From Nitrospirota bacterium (GTDB lineage Bacteria > Patescibacteriota > Gracilibacteria > UBA1369 > LOWO2-01-FULL-3): DNA of 9,121 bases. Position numbers and translations under genes: made by a program. This document shows, piece after piece, positions 6,038-9,121 of the stretch. The notes under the pieces are model-generated. The model searched no databases. It saw only the letters and a list, made by a program, of their open reading frames with translations, and was not told the DNA's origin. Numbering within the stretch: position 1 is the first letter of the stretch; every line of letters begins with the position of its first letter. The stretch spans positions 1-9,121 of the forward strand of contig JAACEU010000014.1 of NCBI GenBank assembly GCA_011682355.1, written 5' to 3'.

Positions 6038-6059
6038 AAGGTCAATAAAGTCTTATTAT
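6033..6059. repeat. 8-bp-arm inverted repeat spanning the -10 box and start codon of the recombinase gene
   Basis: ATAATAAG (6033-6040) and CTTATTAT (6052-6059) are perfect inverted arms around 11 bases. The left arm covers the -10 box and the right arm ends in the first two bases of the recombinase ATG. Arm centres are 19 bases apart, about two helical turns, as in many operators. In a read-through mRNA it would fold and hide the start codon. It could instead be a recombinase binding site, but the 11-base centre is longer than the 6-8 bases usual for Xer core sites. Confidence 0.5.
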
Positions 6060-6951
6060 GAAGATCGATAAACTCATTCAGGATTTTTTGGAATACTGTG
6101 AAGTTGCGCAGAACAAATCTGAGAAAACGTTAGATAATTACAAAAGATATCTTGGCCGTTTTCAGAAATTTCTCAAGAAAAACATAAATGTCTCGCAAAT
6201 CACACTCAAAAAAATCCAAGAATACAGACTATATCTCAAACGACAAAACTTAGGGCAAAATACCCAAAACTACCACCTCATTTCCCTACGAGCTTTTCTC
6301 AAATACTTATCAAAAAACGATATAAAAGCACTCGCCCCGGAGAAAATCGAACTCTCCAAAACCGAAGAGCGAACAGTAGAAGTGTTATCCCGCGAAGAAA
6401 TTGCACGCCTTTTCAAGTCAGTCGATAAATCAAAAGCGATCGGCTACCGCGACGCCGCAATCCTCGAAACGCTCTACTCAACCGGTCTCCGAGTAAGCGA
6501 ACTCAAATCTCTCAATCGCGACCAAGTAGACCTAAAACGCAGAGAATTCATGGTCCGAGGAAAAGGCAAAAAACCAAGAATCGTTTTCCTCTCAAAAAAA
6601 GCCGCAGATATCATCAAGTCCTATATGAAAGTCCGCGATGACAATATGAACCCACTTTTCATAAACACCGGAAAAGGCCAAAAAGCGGACATCCTCGATC
6701 CCGAAAAGCGCCGCCTCTCAACAGTCAGCATCGAAAAAATCGTCCGACAACACGCACTAAAAGCCGGCATCATCAAAAAAGTCACCCCTCATACCCTCCG
6801 CCACAGTTACGCAACCGAACTCCTAATAAACGGCGCAGACATCCGATCCGTCCAGGAAATGCTCGGTCACTCCTCAATCACAACCACCCAAATCTACACC
6901 CACATCACAAATAAAAAGCTTAAGGAGATCCATGATAAGTACCATCGGTAG
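6058..6951 (+). CDS. tyrosine recombinase, XerC/XerD-like
   Basis: The 297-residue protein has the size and layout of XerC/XerD. An N-terminal SAM-like core-binding domain (about 1-90) is followed by the catalytic domain (about 107-297). Catalytic residues are all visible: R145 in STGLRVSEL, a lysine in GKGKKPR (169-172), H245 and R248 in TPHTLRHSYAT, H271 in LGHSS and the nucleophile Y280 in IYTHIT. Known roles are resolution of chromosome dimers at dif and, for related proteins, integration of mobile elements. With no phage or integron genes nearby, a chromosomal Xer role is more likely, but XerC, XerD or a single XerH-type enzyme cannot be told apart here. The first 240 or so bases are more AT-rich than the later part, where C-ending codons dominate. 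The end overlaps the convergent regulator gene by 32 bases. Confidence 0.95.
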   Translation: MKIDKLIQDFLEYCEVAQNKSEKTLDNYKRYLGRFQKFLKKNINVSQITLKKIQEYRLYLKRQNLGQNTQNYHLISLRAFLKYLSKNDIKALAPEKIELSKTEERTVEVLSREEIARLFKSVDKSKAIGYRDAAILETLYSTGLRVSELKSLNRDQVDLKRREFMVRGKGKKPRIVFLSKKAADIIKSYMKVRDDNMNPLFINTGKGQKADILDPEKRRLSTVSIEKIVRQHALKAGIIKKVTPHTLRHSYATELLINGADIRSVQEMLGHSSITTTQIYTHITNKKLKEIHDKYHR

Positions 6952-7687
6952 CCCCCAACCACGCCAAATCAAAGATTGCCCTATTCGTCTCCGCATTATT
7001 CGCGCTCTCTACGATCACTCCCATCATCTCATTTCGATCAAATGAAAGCGTCGAAACTTTGTTGTCATATATATATTGGGCATTTTTGAACACAAACTTC
7101 GCCGGATCAACCGCAAAGATCTTTAGAAGGCCGCCATCCGCAAGATCTAGAAGATTATTTTCAAAATACTTCTCATGAAATTCATCATTCGGACACAAAA
7201 ATCTATGCTTAATTCCTTTTTTCAAGGCTCCCTTAATATAATTATCCAAATAAGTAGGATAAATATCGGAAACGTACTTGAAATTAACAAAACCCACAAT
7301 TTCCCCTTTGCATTCAAGCATATCGTCAAAAATCTCGCCAATCCGTGACTGCCCTTCCAAAAAACGAACATTCGGCTTAAAGCGACGCGTATTCTGAAGG
7401 TTGATAAGCTCGGGTACAAGCCCTTTTGCCACCCGATAATTATCCTCGGCACGATCGAGAATTGTAGCAGGATCCACGGGAACATAAAAAAGAACCCCAT
7501 TTTCCTTCGTTTTCCGCAAAAACCCCTTCTTTTCAAGATTTTCAAGAGTGTTATACGTGGTAACCCTGTGAGAACCGGCCTTTTTTGCAATACTGCTGGC
7601 ACCTCCACCACCAATCCCGAGAAGAACCGTGTACACATTTGCCTCTTCCCGAGAAAAACCCAATTTGTGAAGTTCACTTTTGACCAT
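6920..7687 (-). CDS. TrmB-like transcriptional regulator
   Basis: The 255-residue protein opens with a winged helix-turn-helix of TrmB type (about 1-72: LHKLGFSREEANVYTVLLGIG ... RVTTYNTLENLEKKGFLRK). A linker helix (about 74-98) precedes a C-terminal alpha/beta region (about 105-240) with VRFLEGQSRIGEIFDDML, resembling the PLD-like effector region of archaeal and CPR TrmB homologues. Archaeal TrmB controls sugar transport; the ligand and targets here are unknown. The ATG at 7687 is required to keep the first helix. A TATAAT lies only 3 bases upstream of it, so the true transcription start is unclear. The gene converges with and overlaps the recombinase gene, and is divergent from ftsE, separated by 177 bases without any recognised gene. 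Confidence 0.9.
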   Translation of the reverse strand: MVKSELHKLGFSREEANVYTVLLGIGGGGASSIAKKAGSHRVTTYNTLENLEKKGFLRKTKENGVLFYVPVDPATILDRAEDNYRVAKGLVPELINLQNTRRFKPNVRFLEGQSRIGEIFDDMLECKGEIVGFVNFKYVSDIYPTYLDNYIKGALKKGIKHRFLCPNDEFHEKYFENNLLDLADGGLLKIFAVDPAKFVFKNAQYIYDNKVSTLSFDRNEMMGVIVESANNAETNRAIFDLAWLGATDGTYHGSP

Positions 7688-7690
7688 TCG

Positions 7691-7737
7691 ATTATAAGTT
7701 TGTAATAGATTGTAGACGACTATCTACGGGTATTGTA
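7691..7737 (-). promoter_or_regulatory. candidate control region of the TrmB-like gene
   Basis: Minus-strand TATAAT (7696-7691) and TACAAT (7714-7709) are the possible -10 boxes; the second would give a leader of about 15 bases. Neither has a convincing -35. Between them and the next TACAAT copy (7737-7732) lies an inverted repeat, GTAGA (7712-7716) and TCTAC (7723-7727) with a 6-base centre, which could be an autoregulatory operator. The rest of the gap, about 7738-7849, holds no gene; a weak TGTTTT/AAAACA hairpin at 7781-7801 is the only other structure seen. Confidence 0.3.
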
Positions 7738-7849
7738 TAGTGCCAAATCCCATATTAAAAGCAAAAACCCGAAATCTAGCTGTTTTCCCGTTTGCAAAAC
7801 ACGAAATTATTTTATTGTGGAAATATGTCTATTCAGTTTCTGCGCAAAT

Positions 7850-7858
7850 TGCTATAAT
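7850..7858 (+). promoter_or_regulatory. extended -10 promoter of ftsE
   Basis: TGC followed by TATAAT (7853-7858) is a perfect extended -10 element; no good -35 is seen at the usual distance (TATTCA at 7830-7835). Counting seven bases on, transcription would start at about 7865, which is the A of the ftsE ATG, implying a leaderless mRNA. Confidence 0.6.
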
Positions 7859-7864
7859 CGAGCC

Positions 7865-8539
7865 ATGATAAGTATAGAAAAAGTCACAAAGCTCTATGGG
7901 AAGAACAAAGTTCTGGATGATGTTTCCTTCGAAATTGGAGGAGGCGAATTTGTCTCAATAGTAGGAACTTCCGGCGCAGGAAAAACCACACTTATCCACG
8001 CAATGATAGGTGCAGAAGAAGTAGACGGAGGAATGATAAACGTAGATCAATACAATGTGGCCAGACTTTCACGATCAAAGATTCAAGAATACAGACGACA
8101 AATTGGAATAATTTTCCAAGATTACAAATTACTACCAAAGAAAACGGTTTTTGAAAACGTAGCATTTGCACTGGAAGTAGCCGGATATGGAAAAAGTTTC
8201 ATCCAAAGAAGAACGGTAGATGTTCTCAAATTGGTAGGACTCGAAGAACAACGAAATCATTTTCCAAGACAACTCTCAGGAGGAGAAAGGCAAAGAACGG
8301 CTATAGCAAGGGCATTAGTCCACGCACCACAACTTTTGTTTGCAGATGAACCAACAGGAAATCTCGACCCGGACAACGCACTCGCACTCGCAAAATTATT
8401 TCTAAAAATAAACAAGGAAGGAACAACAGTAATTCTCGCAACTCACAACAAAGACATCGTAAATGCGATAAACAAACGCGTAATCACTCTTGATAAAGGA
8501 AAACTTGTAAGCGATAAAGAACATTCAACTTATCAGTAG
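7865..8539 (+). CDS. ftsE: cell division ATP-binding protein FtsE
   Basis: The 224-residue ABC ATPase has Walker A GTSGAGKT (34-41), Q-loop Q85 in IIFQDYKLL, signature LSGGERQ (137-143), Walker B LLFADEPTGNLD (157-168) and the switch histidine in ATHN (194). Length, the MISIEKVTKLYG start and the FQDYKLLPKKTVFENVA segment fit FtsE rather than LolD or MacB. FtsE works with the membrane protein FtsX at the division site to activate peptidoglycan hydrolases. The frame stays open to 7733, but the ATG at 7865 gives the family start and follows the promoter directly. No Shine-Dalgarno site is present. FtsX normally follows; here purM begins 26 bases later, so the partner must be encoded elsewhere or be missing. 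Confidence 0.93.
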   Translation: MISIEKVTKLYGKNKVLDDVSFEIGGGEFVSIVGTSGAGKTTLIHAMIGAEEVDGGMINVDQYNVARLSRSKIQEYRRQIGIIFQDYKLLPKKTVFENVAFALEVAGYGKSFIQRRTVDVLKLVGLEEQRNHFPRQLSGGERQRTAIARALVHAPQLLFADEPTGNLDPDNALALAKLFLKINKEGTTVILATHNKDIVNAINKRVITLDKGKLVSDKEHSTYQ

Positions 8540-8565
8540 TACTAACGACTTTAACAAAATACAGC

Positions 8566-9121
8566 ATGGCAACATACGAAGAAGCCGGAGTAAACATAGA
8601 CATTGGTGGTAAATGTTCAACAATTGCATATAGTGCCGCAAAAAAAACTTTCGCAGGCCGCAAAGGGATGATAGGGGAGCCACTTGTAGACGAAGGTGGT
8701 TTTTCCGGAGCACTTGATATGGGCGATTATTATTTGGTACAAAACGATGACGGCGTTGGAACAAAGATAAAAGTTGCGGAAATGATAGGAAAATACGACA
8801 CAATGGCATACGACTTGATTGCGATGGTTGCCGACGACGCGGTTTGTGTTGGAGCAGAAACAATTTCGATTACAAACACACTCGACGTAAATAAAATTGA
8901 CGAAACTAAAGTAAGTGGCCTCATGGCCGGCCTCGAAAAAGCCGCTTTGGAACACAAAATCGTCATCCCGGGAGGGGAAATTGCAGAACTCGGTGATGCT
9001 CTCAACGGATACGTCTGGAACGCAACAGCAGTCGGAATTGTAGAAAAAGGGAAAATGATCACCGGCGAAAACATCTCTGCCGGCGACAAAATAATTGGAC
9101 TAAGATCCGCAGGATTCAGAT
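8566..9121 (+). CDS. purM: phosphoribosylformylglycinamidine cyclo-ligase (AIR synthetase), N-terminal part
   Basis: From the ATG at 8566 the frame is open to the window edge (185 codons seen of roughly 340 expected). It reads MATYEEAGVNIDIGGKCSTI, then DDGVGTKIKVAE (about 61-72), VADDAVCVGAE (about 86-96), a PGGEIAEL glycine motif (about 141-148) and VWNATAVGIVEKGKMI, in the order found in PurM. The enzyme closes the imidazole ring, converting FGAM plus ATP to AIR in purine synthesis. The usual ND of the MCVND motif appears as DD, and the following FLDYLA-like strand as ITNTLDV, so it is a divergent member. ThiL/HypE/SelD relatives share the fold, but the YEEAGV start and DGVGTK motif favour PurM. 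It lies 26 bases after ftsE with no clear promoter, so co-transcription is likely. Confidence 0.9.
   Translation, partial: MATYEEAGVNIDIGGKCSTIAYSAAKKTFAGRKGMIGEPLVDEGGFSGALDMGDYYLVQNDDGVGTKIKVAEMIGKYDTMAYDLIAMVADDAVCVGAETISITNTLDVNKIDETKVSGLMAGLEKAALEHKIVIPGGEIAELGDALNGYVWNATAVGIVEKGKMITGENISAGDKIIGLRSAGFR

Noticed and set aside
7781..7801. TGTTTT/AAAACA hairpin between the TrmB-like gene and ftsE
   Set aside because: Weak AT stem with a 9-base loop and no U-run, and it lies upstream of both flanking genes, so a terminator is not expected there.
7733..7864. ftsE start upstream at 7733
   Set aside because: The frame is open by chance; the added residues are unlike FtsE and include the promoter.

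Overview
The window is a compact, moderately AT-rich bacterial chromosome segment with very short intergenic gaps, overlapping convergent genes and few recognisable Shine-Dalgarno sites. The gene set is housekeeping and envelope: a YmdB-type phosphodiesterase, the PcrA helicase, an exported L,D-transpeptidase, NrdR, a dGTPase, a Xer-type recombinase, a TrmB-like regulator, FtsE and PurM. A TrmB-like regulator with a PLD-like C-terminal half, together with this style of packing, recalls Candidate Phyla Radiation (Patescibacteria) genomes such as Peregrinibacteria. That placement is inference from gene content, not proof. No phage, transposon, CRISPR, tRNA or rRNA was recognised.

Layout. Positions 1-2295 (minus strand) hold pcrA followed 4 bases later by the start of a YmdB-family gene that runs off the left edge; pcrA has a good promoter at 2319-2347. 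A plus-strand island (about 2327-2799) holds a structured, GC-rich leader with glycine-riboswitch-like core motifs, then a 94-residue protein with two zinc ribbons. Positions 2931-5600 (minus strand) hold dgt and nrdR, 12 bases apart and probably one transcript, then an L,D-transpeptidase with its own near-consensus promoter. A divergent promoter region of about 70 bases (5601-5667), with a palindrome at its centre, separates dgt from a plus-strand pair: an unrecognised 120-residue helical protein and a tyrosine recombinase. The recombinase gene overlaps tail-to-tail with a minus-strand TrmB-like regulator. On the right, ftsE starts from an apparently leaderless promoter and is followed by a partial purM rather than the expected ftsX.

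How the genes fit together. dgt (dNTP hydrolysis) and nrdR (repressor of ribonucleotide reductase genes in known systems) form a plausible dNTP-pool control unit, near the replication/repair helicase PcrA and a Xer recombinase that may resolve chromosome dimers. The L,D-transpeptidase and FtsE concern the cell wall and division. The least explained parts are the leader plus zinc-ribbon gene at 2327-2799, the helical orphan gene at 5668-6030, and the cluster of inverted repeats around the recombinase start.
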